A stretch of 64,000 nucleotides of DNA from Halostella limicola (GTDB lineage: Archaea > Halobacteriota > Halobacteria > Halobacteriales > Natronoarchaeaceae). A program made the translations under genes and the position numbers. Numbering within the stretch: position 1 is the first letter of the stretch; each line of letters starts with the position of its first letter. Positions 20,374 through 29,497 of the stretch are shown piece after piece. The stretch spans positions 1-64,000 of the forward strand of contig NZ_RCDI01000002.1 in NCBI RefSeq assembly GCF_003675875.1. The letters are read 5' to 3'. The notes under the pieces are model-generated. The model was not told where the DNA came from, did not search any database, and saw only the letters and a program-made list of their open reading frames with translations.

Positions 20374-21879
20374 TCAGAAGACGCTCCGTCGGGGCGTCGC
20401 ACCGCCCGAGCGGAGGTCGTCGAGCGTGACGGGGGCGACGTACGTGCCGACGCGCTCGCGGCGCCACCACTCGCCCGTCTCCGCGCGCTCCTCGGGCGTC
20501 GTGAACCGGTACCGATAGCGGGTCACGCGGACCATCTCCGGTGGGCCGTCGAACGGGGCGTCCGACAGCAGGTCGAGCGTGGCGTCGTCGCCGTCCAGCA
20601 GGGACTCCAGCAGCCGGAAGAGCCAGCGCTGCCGCCGCGTCGGGCGGGGACGCATCGCGGCGAACCACAGTTGCCAGTCCAGGCGCAAGTGGTACGGCGC
20701 CCACTGCGGCGGCCGCTCGTCCGTCCGAACCGGCTGTCCCCGGAACTCGTACGCTTCCCAGTCCGCTTCGTCGGGGTACTCCTCCCGCGTCCCCTCGATC
20801 ACCAGCTGATAGCGGTCGCGCGTTATCGACCCGAACGCGCCGTAGGTGTTGACGAGGTGGAGCGGGTCGTACGCGGTGTTCATCACCTGCGATGTGGAGA
20901 GGATATTCCTGACCGGCCGCGCGCTCATCGTGAGGACGAGGACCGAGACGGCGAGTGCGACCGCCTGCAGAGGGAGCGGCGGGGGTGTGGCGGCGGTCGC
21001 AGCGGGCGTCGCGCCGACGGCGGACAGCGCGGAGTCCGGTACCATCGCCCCGAGGACGCCGTCGCTGAACGTCGCGATCGCCTGCACGATCGTCAGCGCG
21101 TTGAGCCACGAGAAGTTGCCGGTCAGCATGAGCCACGCCTGGAAGCCGACCGTCGCGACGCCGCCGACCGCGGCGTACGGCTGCGGCGCGAAGTAGAGGA
21201 AGGGGACGGCGAGTTCGACGACGTGGTTCCCGAACACCTCGACGCGGTGGAACCGGTCGGGGAGGTGGTGGGCGTACCACGAGAGTGGGTTCGGCATCGG
21301 CTGGGTCTCGTAGTGGTAGTCGAGGCAGGTGAGGTCGCGCCAGCAGTCGTCGCCGCGGATCTTGATCAGCCCCGCGCCGAACATGTTGCGAAAGAGCACC
21401 CACTTGATCAGCCAGACCACGACGACCGGTGGGCCGCTCGCGCCGGCACCGAGAAATATCGCCAGAAAGCCCGTCTCCAGCAGCATCGACTCCCAGCCGT
21501 AGCCGTAGAAGACCCGCCCGGCGTTGACGAACGACTGGTACAGCGCCCACAGCGCCGCCCAGATCAACATCGACGCGACGATCGGGTACGGCTCCGGGAG
21601 CCAGTACGGCAGGCCGACGAGCGCGGCGACCGAGAGCGCGACGCCGGTCCACGCGGCCGCCCCGATTACCCGGTCGTCCGGGTAGAGATAGAAGAGGCTC
21701 GGCCGCTCGCGGAACGACGCGGCCTCGACGTACTCCCCGATCGGCAGGAGGCCGTCCTCGCCGGCGAGCGCCCGGAACTGGTTCGCCGCGACGAGGAACG
21801 CCGCGAGGTAGATCACGGCGAGGGCGCGCTGGAAGAGAAAGCGGACCAGCCAGTAGTCCTCCGATCCCGGTAGCGCCAT
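20374..21879 (-). CDS. Lipase maturation factor (LMF) family membrane protein
   Basis: A 501-residue membrane protein with about ten helices followed by a soluble C-terminal part. Family traits are the SLFYLYP and YQSFVNAGRVFYGYGWESMLLE segments, the loop GAGLIKIRGDDCWRDLTCLDYHYETQPMP (given here in part as GAGLIKIRGDDCW and CLDYHYETQ) and YGAFGSITRDRYQLVIEGT. In animals LMF1 supports folding of secreted lipases in the ER; the prokaryotic role is unknown. The two cysteines in DDCWRDLTC may be redox-active partners of the neighbouring DCC protein, which is inference. Confidence 0.9.
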   Translation of the reverse strand: MALPGSEDYWLVRFLFQRALAVIYLAAFLVAANQFRALAGEDGLLPIGEYVEAASFRERPSLFYLYPDDRVIGAAAWTGVALSVAALVGLPYWLPEPYPIVASMLIWAALWALYQSFVNAGRVFYGYGWESMLLETGFLAIFLGAGASGPPVVVVWLIKWVLFRNMFGAGLIKIRGDDCWRDLTCLDYHYETQPMPNPLSWYAHHLPDRFHRVEVFGNHVVELAVPFLYFAPQPYAAVGGVATVGFQAWLMLTGNFSWLNALTIVQAIATFSDGVLGAMVPDSALSAVGATPAATAATPPPLPLQAVALAVSVLVLTMSARPVRNILSTSQVMNTAYDPLHLVNTYGAFGSITRDRYQLVIEGTREEYPDEADWEAYEFRGQPVRTDERPPQWAPYHLRLDWQLWFAAMRPRPTRRQRWLFRLLESLLDGDDATLDLLSDAPFDGPPEMVRVTRYRYRFTTPEERAETGEWWRRERVGTYVAPVTLDDLRSGGATPRRSVF

Positions 21880-21996
21880 ACCGGGGCGTAACCGCGGCGG
21901 CGATCAAAGGCGTAACGGGAGCGCGCAGACGTGTCGACTCGGATACAAAATCTCGCTTCCGGAAACCGATACGGGGGTCGCCGCCGAAGCGCCGCC

Positions 21997-23013
21997 ATGG
22001 CGAACGAGACGATGCGCGCGGCGGTGGTCCCGGAACCGGACGGCGATCTCGAGGTCAGGGAGCGAGCGATCCCCCAACCGGAGCCGGGCGAGGTCCGGAT
22101 CGCCGTCGCGGCCTGCGGAATCTGCGGCGGCGACGACGTCGCGCGCGAGGGCGCGCCGCCCGTCGAGTACCCGCGGGTTCCGGGGCACGAGATCGTCGGC
22201 ACGGTCGACGCCGTCGGAGGCGACGTCACCGAGTGGGACGAGGGCGACCGCGTCGGCGTCGGGTGGCACGGCGGGCACTGCTTCGACTGCGACGCCTGCC
22301 GCCGCGGGGAGTTCGTCCACTGCGAGAACGGGGTCGTCACCGGGCTCCACCGCGACGGCGGGTACGCCGAGTACGCGCTCGCCCGCCGGGAGGCCCTCGC
22401 CGCCGTCCCCGACGAACTGGACGACGCGGCGGCGGCCCCGCTGCTCTGCGCCGGGCTCACGACGTTCAACGCCCTCAGACACTCCGACGCTTGCCCCGGT
22501 GACCTCGTCGCCGTCGTCGGGATAGGCGGCCTCGGCCACCTCGGCGTCCAGTACGCGCACCGGGCGGGCTTCGAGACGGTCGCCGTCTCGCGGGGCGCGG
22601 AGAAACGCGCCGCCGCGCTCGACCTCGGCGCGGACCACTACGTCGACAGCGAGGCCGTCGACCCGGGGGCGGCGCTGCGTGACCTCGGCGGCGCGCGCGT
22701 CGCTCTCGTGACCGCGCCGTCGAGCGACGCCGTCGCATCAGTCGTGGACGGACTCGGAGCGGACGGCGAGGTGCTCGTCGTCGGATCGCCCGAAGATCCA
22801 GTCCCGGTCGACGCGACGCAGCTCGTCGGCACACGCGGCCGCGTCGCCGGCTGGGCGTCGGGGACCCCGAGCGAAGCCGAGGACGCGCTGGCGTTCAGCG
22901 ACCTCCGGGATGTCGTACCCGCAGTCGAGACGTTCGATCTGGCGGACGCCGCCGAGGCCTACCGCCAGATGAGCGAGGGCGAGGTGCGGTTCCGGGCGGT
23001 ACTCGTCCCCTGA
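21997..23013 (+). CDS. Zinc-dependent alcohol dehydrogenase
   Basis: A 338-residue medium-chain dehydrogenase. The catalytic zinc ligands lie in ACGICGGDD and PGHE; the structural zinc is held by four cysteines in HCFDCDACRRGEFVHC; the NAD(P)-binding motif is GIGGLGHLGVQYAH. The ATG at 21997 (MANETM) is taken, because an upstream in-frame start adds 22 Arg-rich residues. The alcohol or polyol substrate cannot be deduced. It is transcribed away from the LMF gene. Confidence 0.92.
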   Translation: MANETMRAAVVPEPDGDLEVRERAIPQPEPGEVRIAVAACGICGGDDVAREGAPPVEYPRVPGHEIVGTVDAVGGDVTEWDEGDRVGVGWHGGHCFDCDACRRGEFVHCENGVVTGLHRDGGYAEYALARREALAAVPDELDDAAAAPLLCAGLTTFNALRHSDACPGDLVAVVGIGGLGHLGVQYAHRAGFETVAVSRGAEKRAAALDLGADHYVDSEAVDPGAALRDLGGARVALVTAPSSDAVASVVDGLGADGEVLVVGSPEDPVPVDATQLVGTRGRVAGWASGTPSEAEDALAFSDLRDVVPAVETFDLADAAEAYRQMSEGEVRFRAVLVP

Positions 23014-23148
23014 TCGAAAATATAACTTTTCTTAACTTTAGTCCGGTCTCCCGCCCGAACCCACGCTGTATGCGGGAGAAACCGTCGGGGTCCGTTTCCC
23101 ACTTCCAACTTCCACAAAATATATGGTTGCGCCGAACCGTGTGACGGT

Positions 23149-23403
23149 ATGTCACTCTTCGGTCGAGAGCACCTCCGGATCACCGCAGACGCCGTTCACC
23201 CCGGGACCACCGTCCGGTACGACTACCGGACGGGGAGTTGCCTCGCAACGGTGGTCAGGAAGACCGACCGACACGTCGTCATCGACGGCGAGGGCTGTCA
23301 CGCGAAGTTCGACCTCGACCAGGCGGACGAACTCCTCGAGTCCGGGCGCCTTCGGGTCGTCCTCGACGACGTGGTCCACGCCGACGCCGAACGGCCGCGG
23401 TGA
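23149..23403 (+). CDS. Small hypothetical protein, 84 residues
   Basis: An 84-residue soluble protein beginning MSLFGREHLRIT. The composition (KFDLDQADELLESGRL near the centre) suggests a small alpha/beta or beta-barrel fold. It has no cysteine pair and no signal. A TATA-like aaaatatatgg lies about 35 bases upstream, which supports expression. I do not recognise a family. Confidence 0.6.
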   Translation: MSLFGREHLRITADAVHPGTTVRYDYRTGSCLATVVRKTDRHVVIDGEGCHAKFDLDQADELLESGRLRVVLDDVVHADAERPR

Positions 23404-23499
23404 CCCGCCGCCGGACTGGTTCACGCGACTCGTGTCGGCTGCTTCGACTGAGCGCGGGGCCTGGGAGAAGGCCCCATCTGGTTTCCGGGACCGCTCCCG

Positions 23500-23709
23500 T
23501 CAGCCGTCGCCAGGTTCGAGGCCTCCCATGAACCCGTAGTACGCGATGACGCCCGCGAGCATGAACATGTAGTAGGCCCACTGGGGGCCGTCGACGAGGT
23601 CGAAAAACACAGTGACTACCGTCACCCAGACGACGGCGAAGGCGAGGTCCGTGAGCATTCCCCACTTCTGCTCCCGGACGCGGTCCTGAATGTCGTCGAG
23701 TCGACTCAT
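23500..23709 (-). CDS. Small two-helix membrane protein
   Basis: A 69-residue protein with a charged amphipathic N-terminus (RLDDIQDRVREQKWG), then two transmembrane helices (about 20-38 and 44-62) joined by VDGPQWAY. It converges on the gene at 23149. The pattern is common among small haloarchaeal membrane proteins; no function is known. Confidence 0.6.
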   Translation of the reverse strand: MSRLDDIQDRVREQKWGMLTDLAFAVVWVTVVTVFFDLVDGPQWAYYMFMLAGVIAYYGFMGGLEPGDG

Positions 23710-23940
23710 TCCCGTGACGGTTGGGCGAGCGCCGGCATAATACGCCCGGTCGCGTCAACGACCGCCTCGAAGCGACAGGTCGCCCGCGTCGCAGGGTCGA
23801 ACGCGCGACCGCCTCCCCTTCGAATCAAGAGTACGGGCGTCATCCGCGCAGACGCTTTCGTACCGCGGCGGCCGCTGGCCAGAATGCTTATACTACCCGA
23901 ATGGTGAACGGTTACCAGATTTGATACTGGAGGTGATCAG

Positions 23941-24702
23941 GTGAACCGGCGGTCGTTCCTGAAGGCGTGCGTCCACGCCGGGTCGCTTGGCGCGCTGGCG
24001 AACCGACACCGGACGGGCGACGACTCGTTCGACGTCCGGCTGTGGGTCACCAAGGACGCCGCTCGATACGGCGTCGCCTCTCGGGCGAAGGAGTACGTGG
24101 AACTCGCGTTCGGGACCGTCCGTGACGACCTGACAGTCTCGCTGGGTGGCACTGTCAGCGTCGACAGAGAACACGGCTACCGGGTGATGCGCAGCGGCGA
24201 GTGGCCCGGACTACTCGCGGAGGGAGCGGCCGGCGGTAGCGACGTGGACCCGGTGGACGACGTGAACGTGCTCCTCACCGACGGCCCGATGGACACCGCC
24301 CCGACCGGCGTGGGGGCCGCTCACGTCGCCGCGGTCGGCGGGGCGCGCTATCTGGCAGCGCTTCCGCGCGTCGCCGAGACCGCGCCCGTCGTGCCGTACT
24401 CCGAGCCGGCCCGCGTGATGCAGGTGCTCCTCCACGAGTGCGGTCACGCGGTCGGTCTGAGCCACGACGACGGGAGCGTCTACACCCGCGGCGACGCCGC
24501 TATCGCGACGCCGATGATAAGCAGCTACGCCTGGAGCGAGGGGTACGACCCCGGAAGCGGCGCGTGCGGCGCCGTCGGCGACCTCGACGCCGAGCATCGG
24601 CGGCTGTCGTTCCTGTTCTCCGACTGTGCGGCCGAGGCCATCGCCGATTACGACGGCGAACTCGGCGTCCAGACACCGTTCGAGCGCCACCGCGGCGAGT
24701 AA
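23941..24702 (+). CDS. Tat-exported metzincin-like zinc metalloprotease
   Basis: A 253-residue protein with a GTG start at 23941, an N-terminal twin-arginine-like signal (NRRSFLKA) and a perfect extended zinc motif HECGHAVGLSH at about residues 165-175, as in metzincins (HExxHxxGxxH). Some 25 residues later TPMISSYAWSEG offers a methionine for the Met-turn. Cysteines near the end (GACGAVG, SDCAAE) could form a disulfide. The gene stands alone after a 231-base gap. No substrate can be named. The zinc motif is seen; protease activity is inferred. Confidence 0.85.
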   Translation: MNRRSFLKACVHAGSLGALANRHRTGDDSFDVRLWVTKDAARYGVASRAKEYVELAFGTVRDDLTVSLGGTVSVDREHGYRVMRSGEWPGLLAEGAAGGSDVDPVDDVNVLLTDGPMDTAPTGVGAAHVAAVGGARYLAALPRVAETAPVVPYSEPARVMQVLLHECGHAVGLSHDDGSVYTRGDAAIATPMISSYAWSEGYDPGSGACGAVGDLDAEHRRLSFLFSDCAAEAIADYDGELGVQTPFERHRGE

Positions 24703-24773
24703 CGTGACGTTTTCCGGACCGTTCGCGTCCTAGGCGACGAATTCTAAACCGGGTCGCGGTCGTCCGGACGAAC

Positions 24774-25133
24774 ATGGCAGTCATAGACTCCATCATCGTG
24801 TTCGTCGTGAACCTGCTCATCGGGGCGCTCGGCATCTACGTCGGGGCCCGGGTGATATCGGACTACGACGACTACACGTACGCGATCATAACGGCGTTGA
24901 TCGGGGCGATAGTGTGGGCGCTCGTGAGCCTCTTCGTCGGCTGGATACCGCTGCTCGGTCCGATCCTGGTGCTGCTCGCGTATGTCGCGATCATCAACTG
25001 GCGGTACCCCGGCGGATGGGTCGACGCGATACTCATCGCGCTCATCGCGTGGATCGCCGTGCTCGTCGTGGTGTACATCCTCGCCGCCATCGGGCTCACG
25101 ACGTTCGGCGCGGTCGGCGTCCCCGGCGCCTGA
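24774..25133 (+). CDS. Four-helix membrane protein, 119 residues
   Basis: A very hydrophobic 119-residue protein with four closely spaced transmembrane segments. The only notable polar stretch is ARVISDYDDYTYAI after helix 1. It ends one base before the convergent NDH-2 gene. I do not recognise a family; it could be a small structural or holin-like membrane protein. Confidence 0.65.
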   Translation: MAVIDSIIVFVVNLLIGALGIYVGARVISDYDDYTYAIITALIGAIVWALVSLFVGWIPLLGPILVLLAYVAIINWRYPGGWVDAILIALIAWIAVLVVVYILAAIGLTTFGAVGVPGA

Positions 25134-26270
25134 TCACTCGACCGCGAGGTCGAGTTCCTCGTTGACGAGGTCGACCGCGTTCCTGACCGCGCCGACGGAG
25201 CTCAGGTAGCCCGCGCCGACGCTGGCCTTGAGCGCGTTCGCCGCCGCGCCGGTCACGACGGAGGGACCGACCTTCGCCACGGCCCCGTCGCCGACGCTGA
25301 CGATCCACCCCGGCGAGTCGAACCTGAACTGGTCGAGCCGCGGCGCGAAGACGCCGCCGTCGTCCTCGACGAGACGGCGGACGTTCTCCGCGACGACGCG
25401 GGCCTCGCGGATGGCCGACTGCGCGCTCGCCGGCACCGCTTCGCCGTCGGCGTCGACGACGCTGGCCGCGTCGCCGAGGACGAACGTCGAGTCACCGAGT
25501 CGGAGCGAGCCGTCGACCTGAGGGCGTTCGCCGCCCAGTGCGTCAGCGCCGCGGATGCCGCCCGTCCACGCGAAGGCATCGTAGGATATCGACGACCCGT
25601 CGGCCAGCGCGACGGCATCGGCGTCCGCACCGTCGACGGTCGCGCCGGTCCGGACATCCACTCCGCGCGCTTCGAGTTCTCGGTGGACCGCGCGCTGAAA
25701 CGCCGGCGGGAACGACGGCGCGACGTCGTCGAATCGCTCTAGCAGCGTCACGGTCGCGTCCGGCGCGTTTTCCTCGCGGGCGAGGGCCGCGAGTTCGCCC
25801 GCCAACTGGACGCCCGAGAGCCCGGCGCCGCCGACGACCGCCCGCCCGCCGCGGTCCAGCGCGTCGAGGAAGTCTTCCCGGATGGCCTCGGCGTCCCGCA
25901 GGCGCTTCAGCGGCGTGGCGTGCTCCTCGACGCCCGGCAGGCCGTAGAACGCCGTCTCCGCGCCGACACAGACCGCGCCCACGTCGTACGTGACGGTCGA
26001 CCCGTCGTCGAGCGCCGCCTCGTTCGCGTCCGGGTCGACGTCGGTCACGCGCCCGCGGCGGACGGTCGCGCGGTCCACCACCTCCGTCAGCGGCACGAGG
26101 ATGTCGTCGGCGACGGACGGCCGGCGAACGACCCGGTGGAGTTCGTGCTGGACCAGGTGGTCGCCGGAGTCGTCCACGAGCAGGATCTCCGCGTCCTCCG
26201 GAAGCGCGTCCTCCAGCCGTCGAACGAGCGTTACGCCGGCGTAGCCGCCTCCGAACACAGCGACCTTCAT
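25134..26270 (-). CDS. Type II NADH dehydrogenase-like flavoprotein
   Basis: A 378-residue FAD-dependent oxidoreductase that probably passes electrons from NADH to menaquinone without pumping protons. The FAD motif is VFGGGYAGVTLVRRL at the N-terminus, the NADH motif VVGGAGLSGVQLAGEL is near residue 145, and the second FAD contact FVLGDAASV is near residue 265. The C-terminus is amphipathic, as expected for a membrane-attached NDH-2. It stands alone, with start ATG at 26270. Confidence 0.9.
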   Translation of the reverse strand: MKVAVFGGGYAGVTLVRRLEDALPEDAEILLVDDSGDHLVQHELHRVVRRPSVADDILVPLTEVVDRATVRRGRVTDVDPDANEAALDDGSTVTYDVGAVCVGAETAFYGLPGVEEHATPLKRLRDAEAIREDFLDALDRGGRAVVGGAGLSGVQLAGELAALAREENAPDATVTLLERFDDVAPSFPPAFQRAVHRELEARGVDVRTGATVDGADADAVALADGSSISYDAFAWTGGIRGADALGGERPQVDGSLRLGDSTFVLGDAASVVDADGEAVPASAQSAIREARVVAENVRRLVEDDGGVFAPRLDQFRFDSPGWIVSVGDGAVAKVGPSVVTGAAANALKASVGAGYLSSVGAVRNAVDLVNEELDLAVE

Positions 26271-26356
26271 CGCCGGTGACTTCGGACCGAACCGTTATGG
26301 GTTCGGGGGTCTGCGGCCCGCGACGCCGCCGACGACGAACGGACGGCGGGCGCTCC

Positions 26357-26608
26357 CTACGGGAAGTCGGCGGGCGCCTCGTCGACCCGGACCTCGTCGC
26401 ACGTCACGCTCACGCCGTACCCCGAGTACCGGAACCGAACGCGCATCTCGTCGTCGGGGGCTTCCTCCAGCAGTCGGTTCAGCGCGTCCGGGTCGATCCG
26501 CTTTCCGAGTTGCGTCATCTCCGTCAGAGAGCAGTCCTCCACGGCCGCGACGACCATCGGAATGCCTTCGCTCGGCGGTTCGTCGTCGTCTAACTCGTAC
26601 TCGTACAT
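26357..26608 (-). CDS. Stand-alone HalOD1 domain protein
   Basis: An 83-residue protein that is essentially one HalOD1 (halobacterial output domain 1) module: PMVVAAVEDCSLTEMTQLGK, IDPDALNRLLEE and the final strand YGVSVTCDEVRVDE. HalOD1 was described as an output domain of haloarchaeal signalling proteins, often fused to receiver or PAS domains, but also free as here. The ATG at 26608 (MYEYELDDDEPP) is preferred over an earlier frame start. The molecular target of HalOD1 is not known. Confidence 0.8.
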   Translation of the reverse strand: MYEYELDDDEPPSEGIPMVVAAVEDCSLTEMTQLGKRIDPDALNRLLEEAPDDEMRVRFRYSGYGVSVTCDEVRVDEAPADFP

Positions 26609-26840
26609 TGGCGGGTACCACGACAGTCGATACAAAAACACCGGAGGGTCGTTGCTACGGAACAATCATTTAGGATGGAGGTTTACGATCCGGGGCGCTC
26701 GGCGGCGATATTAATCACGTCGCGGACGCGGACAAGCGACACTTACTGGTCGGGATCGTGACAGGTCGGTGAAAACGGGAGACGGGCGAACGCCGCCGTC
26801 GGTCGAGCGCGGTACGGAGGGGGCGCGACGAGCCGTCGGG

Positions 26841-27824
26841 CTAGAAGAGCGCTTCGCTCTCGTCGAGCACTTCCGCCGGGCCGCCGACCTCCCAGATAGT
26901 GGTCTGGACGCCGACGTCGTTGAGGACCTCCTGGACCTGCTCGGCGTACTCGTCGGTGGTGTTGACGTAGACGGTCGCGCCGGTGTCGGTCGAGAAGTAG
27001 ACGGGCACGTCCTCCTCCTCGCGGAGCTCGCGGACGGCGTTGAACACCTGAAGGGTGGCGGGCTGCCAGTACACCCAGCCGGCGGGTCCGGTCATCGTCG
27101 TCGCGGCCAGCGAGAGCGAGTCGTGCTCGGCGAGTTCGAAAGTGCGCTCGAAGTCGCCCTCGCGGAGGGCGTCGCGGGCCTCGCCGATCTGCTCGTGGAT
27201 GTGTGCGAGGCGGGACTCGAACATGTGGCTGTCGGCGGCCTCGCGGTGGGCCTCCTCGGTCTCTTTGTACGAGGGGACGAGGCCGATGACGGTCTTCAGT
27301 TCGTCGTCGAGCGGCGTCTCGATGCGCTCGGAGCGGCAGTCCTCGTCGTTCAGGCCGGCGTAGAGGTGGGAGAAGCCGCCGGTGACCGCGCGGGCGGCAG
27401 AGGAGGAGCCGCGGCGGGCGATGGTGGAGATCTCGGGGAGCGTCATGTCGAGGTGAGCCGCCTCGGCCAGCGCCATCGCGGCGGCGGCGAAACCGGAGGA
27501 AGAGGATCCGAGACCGACGTTCGAGGGGAAGGAGTTCTCGCTCTCGATGCGGACCGGGTAGACGGTGTGGGAGGCGTCGGAGAGGTCGCGGACGTGTTCG
27601 ACGACGCGTTCGAGGCGTTCGTAGCCGTTGCCGGTGAGCTCCTCGCCGTCGACGACGAACGTGTCCTCGTCGTAGTCGATGTCGAACTCGACGGTCGTCT
27701 TCGTGTGGCTCGGCGCGGTGCAGACGCTGATGCTGTCGTGGTACGGCAGGCGGAGGCGCTCGTCGCGCATCCCGTGATACTTCACGATGCCCTGGATCGG
27801 ATGCGCTTTCGCGGTGGCTTTCAT
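26841..27824 (-). CDS. Phosphomevalonate decarboxylase
   Basis: A 327-residue GHMP-superfamily protein of the mevalonate decarboxylase type. The N-terminus AHPIQGIVKYHGMRDE and the ATP loop NVGLGSSSSGFAA are characteristic, and STDTGATVYV carries the catalytic aspartate. Haloarchaea use the modified mevalonate route, in which phosphomevalonate is decarboxylated to isopentenyl phosphate and then phosphorylated; the haloarchaeal enzyme characterised in Haloferax is of this type. It supplies isoprenoid units for the lipids finished by the prenyltransferase at 16899-17747. It is monocistronic and divergent from nth. Confidence 0.9.
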   Translation of the reverse strand: MKATAKAHPIQGIVKYHGMRDERLRLPYHDSISVCTAPSHTKTTVEFDIDYDEDTFVVDGEELTGNGYERLERVVEHVRDLSDASHTVYPVRIESENSFPSNVGLGSSSSGFAAAAMALAEAAHLDMTLPEISTIARRGSSSAARAVTGGFSHLYAGLNDEDCRSERIETPLDDELKTVIGLVPSYKETEEAHREAADSHMFESRLAHIHEQIGEARDALREGDFERTFELAEHDSLSLAATTMTGPAGWVYWQPATLQVFNAVRELREEEDVPVYFSTDTGATVYVNTTDEYAEQVQEVLNDVGVQTTIWEVGGPAEVLDESEALF

Positions 27825-27922
27825 ACTACCACTCCCTGTATTGCCGCCGCTTAAACCTCCCGGATACGAAACACGGGGCCGATTTCGGATCGCTTAGTAG
27901 CCGCGCGCCGCGAGGGGCGTCT

Positions 27923-28609
27923 ATGGGTACGCCGCTGGAGCCGCGCGAGGCGCAGGCCGAGGAAGTCATCGAGCGACTGGAGGAGGAGTTCCCCGACAGC
28001 ACCATCTCGCTGAACTACTCGAGCCGGCTGGAACTGCTCGTCGCGGTCGTCCTCTCCGCGCAGTGCACCGACGAGCGAGTGAACGAAGTGACCGAGGAGC
28101 TGTTCGAGAAGTACCGGACGCCGGAGGACTACGCCGAGGCCAGCGAGGAGCAACTGGCCGAGGACATCTACGGCATCACCTTCCACAACAACAAGGGCGG
28201 CTACCTGAAGGGCATCGGCGAGGCGATCGTCGAGGAACACGACGGGGAGGTGCCAGATACGATGGGCGACCTGACCGAACTCCCCGGCGTTGGCCGCAAG
28301 ACGGCGAACGTCGTCCTCCAGCACGGCCACGACGTGGTCGAGGGCATCGTCGTCGACACGCACGTCCAGCGGATCAGTCGGCGGCTGGGACTGACCGAAG
28401 AGGAGCGCCCCGAGAGCATCGAGCGGGACCTGCTCGACGTCGTCCCCGAGCGCGAGTGGCAGCAGTTCACCCACTTACTCATCGATCACGGGCGCGCGAC
28501 GTGCACGGCGCGCAACCCCGATTGCGCGGACTGCGTCCTCGCAGATATCTGCCCGTCATCGAAGACGGACAGCGAGATAGACCTCGCCAGTGGCGAGCCC
28601 TGGAACTGA
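27923..28609 (+). CDS. nth: Endonuclease III
   Basis: A 228-residue DNA glycosylase/AP lyase for oxidised pyrimidines. The helix-hairpin-helix is ELPGVGRKTANVV with the catalytic lysine, the catalytic aspartate is in VVDTHVQRIS, and the C-terminal iron-sulfur site has the canonical C-x6-C-x2-C-x5-C spacing (CTARNPDCADCVLADIC). The full-length frame begins at ATG 27923. Confidence 0.95.
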   Translation: MGTPLEPREAQAEEVIERLEEEFPDSTISLNYSSRLELLVAVVLSAQCTDERVNEVTEELFEKYRTPEDYAEASEEQLAEDIYGITFHNNKGGYLKGIGEAIVEEHDGEVPDTMGDLTELPGVGRKTANVVLQHGHDVVEGIVVDTHVQRISRRLGLTEEERPESIERDLLDVVPEREWQQFTHLLIDHGRATCTARNPDCADCVLADICPSSKTDSEIDLASGEPWN

Positions 28610-28693
28610 CCGCTGTCGGGCGATCGTCGCCTCACCGAACCCGACCAAAGTCATAAACACGGGACCGGCGAACGCCCGGCCGGGGGAACGACA

Positions 28694-28972
28694 ATGGCTA
28701 ACGAAGACGAGGAGAGTCCGGTCGAGCGAGACGAAGGGAACCCGCACGAGCGCGACGTGACGCTGGCGCAGGAGAAAGACGAGGAGGAGAAGTCCGAGGA
28801 AGAGCGAGAGGCCGAGGAGGAAGCCGAGGCCAGACAGGAGGAGGCCCGCGAACGCGCCAAGGAGGAGGCCGACGAGCGGGACATCGACGAGGGCTCGACG
28901 GTCCGGGAGGACGAAGCGCGCGAGCAGGAGAACCCCGACAACCACCGCGACGAGGAACCGTTCCAGAGCTAG
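28694..28972 (+). CDS. Highly charged helical protein, 92 residues
   Basis: A 92-residue protein composed mostly of Glu, Lys, Arg, Asp and Ala, predicted as one long charged helix (about residues 15-65) with a disordered acidic end. It starts at ATG 28694, 84 bases after nth. Its extreme charge pattern suits a soluble halophilic adapter or a disordered protein, but no family is recognised. Confidence 0.55.
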   Translation: MANEDEESPVERDEGNPHERDVTLAQEKDEEEKSEEEREAEEEAEARQEEARERAKEEADERDIDEGSTVREDEAREQENPDNHRDEEPFQS

Positions 28973-29008
28973 CACCGCCGACTCTTTTCGGCGCCCGTTC
29001 GCGGACCG

Positions 29009-29497
29009 TCAGAATATTTGATACTTAATGACGTACCGAGCGATGCCGAGCGCGTACGCCAGGACCCAGAACGCGACGTAGCCGAACACGCCGACGCGGA
29101 GGCGTCGGCGCCAGGCGTCGGCGTTCTCGTGCAGGTCCGACAGCGAGACGTCCTGGTCGGGGTCCGAGTAGAGGTCGTGCTTCCGCTTCGCCTGCAGGAT
29201 GCGGACGATGCCGGTGAGCGCGAACGTCAGCATCGCGTACGCCTGCAGGCCGAAGAAGGCGTGCGCGGCGGCGAACCCGCCGAGCTGGTCCCAGAGGCGC
29301 GGGAACATCCAGACGGCGACCGGTACCGTAGTCAGCAGGAGGCCGACGACGATGAACTTGAGGTGGTACACGAGGAGGTCCCAGGTCACCTCCTCTTCCT
29401 CCGCGTCGATCATCACCCACGCGCCGTACAGATAGAAGGGGAAACTCAACGTCACGAGGGCGGCCGCCGTAGTCGCGAGGACGGTCTCCGACGCCAT
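29009..29497 (-). CDS. Four-helix membrane protein (DUF7321-like)
   Basis: A 162-residue membrane protein with four helices (about 5-25, 45-65, 78-100 and 138-158) and a charged loop ILQAKRKHDLYSDPDQDVSL between helices 3 and 4. It looks like haloarchaeal proteins I recall as DUF7321, which tend to sit near the halocyanin/cytochrome b cluster, as here (about 2 kb upstream). The histidine in the second and third helices (VYHLKF, AAHAFFG) could be functional, but haem binding is not proven. Confidence 0.65.
   Translation of the reverse strand: MASETVLATTAAALVTLSFPFYLYGAWVMIDAEEEEVTWDLLVYHLKFIVVGLLLTTVPVAVWMFPRLWDQLGGFAAAHAFFGLQAYAMLTFALTGIVRILQAKRKHDLYSDPDQDVSLSDLHENADAWRRRLRVGVFGYVAFWVLAYALGIARYVIKYQIF

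Noticed and set aside
19457-21907. Minus-strand open frame of 816 codons over the LMF and YihY region
   Set aside because: Pro/Arg-rich translation; the LMF protein in a neighbouring frame accounts for the region.
26675-26761. 28-codon ORF starting ATG at about 26675
   Set aside because: No ribosome-binding site, no motif, and low-complexity Thr/Arg content; not supportable as a gene.
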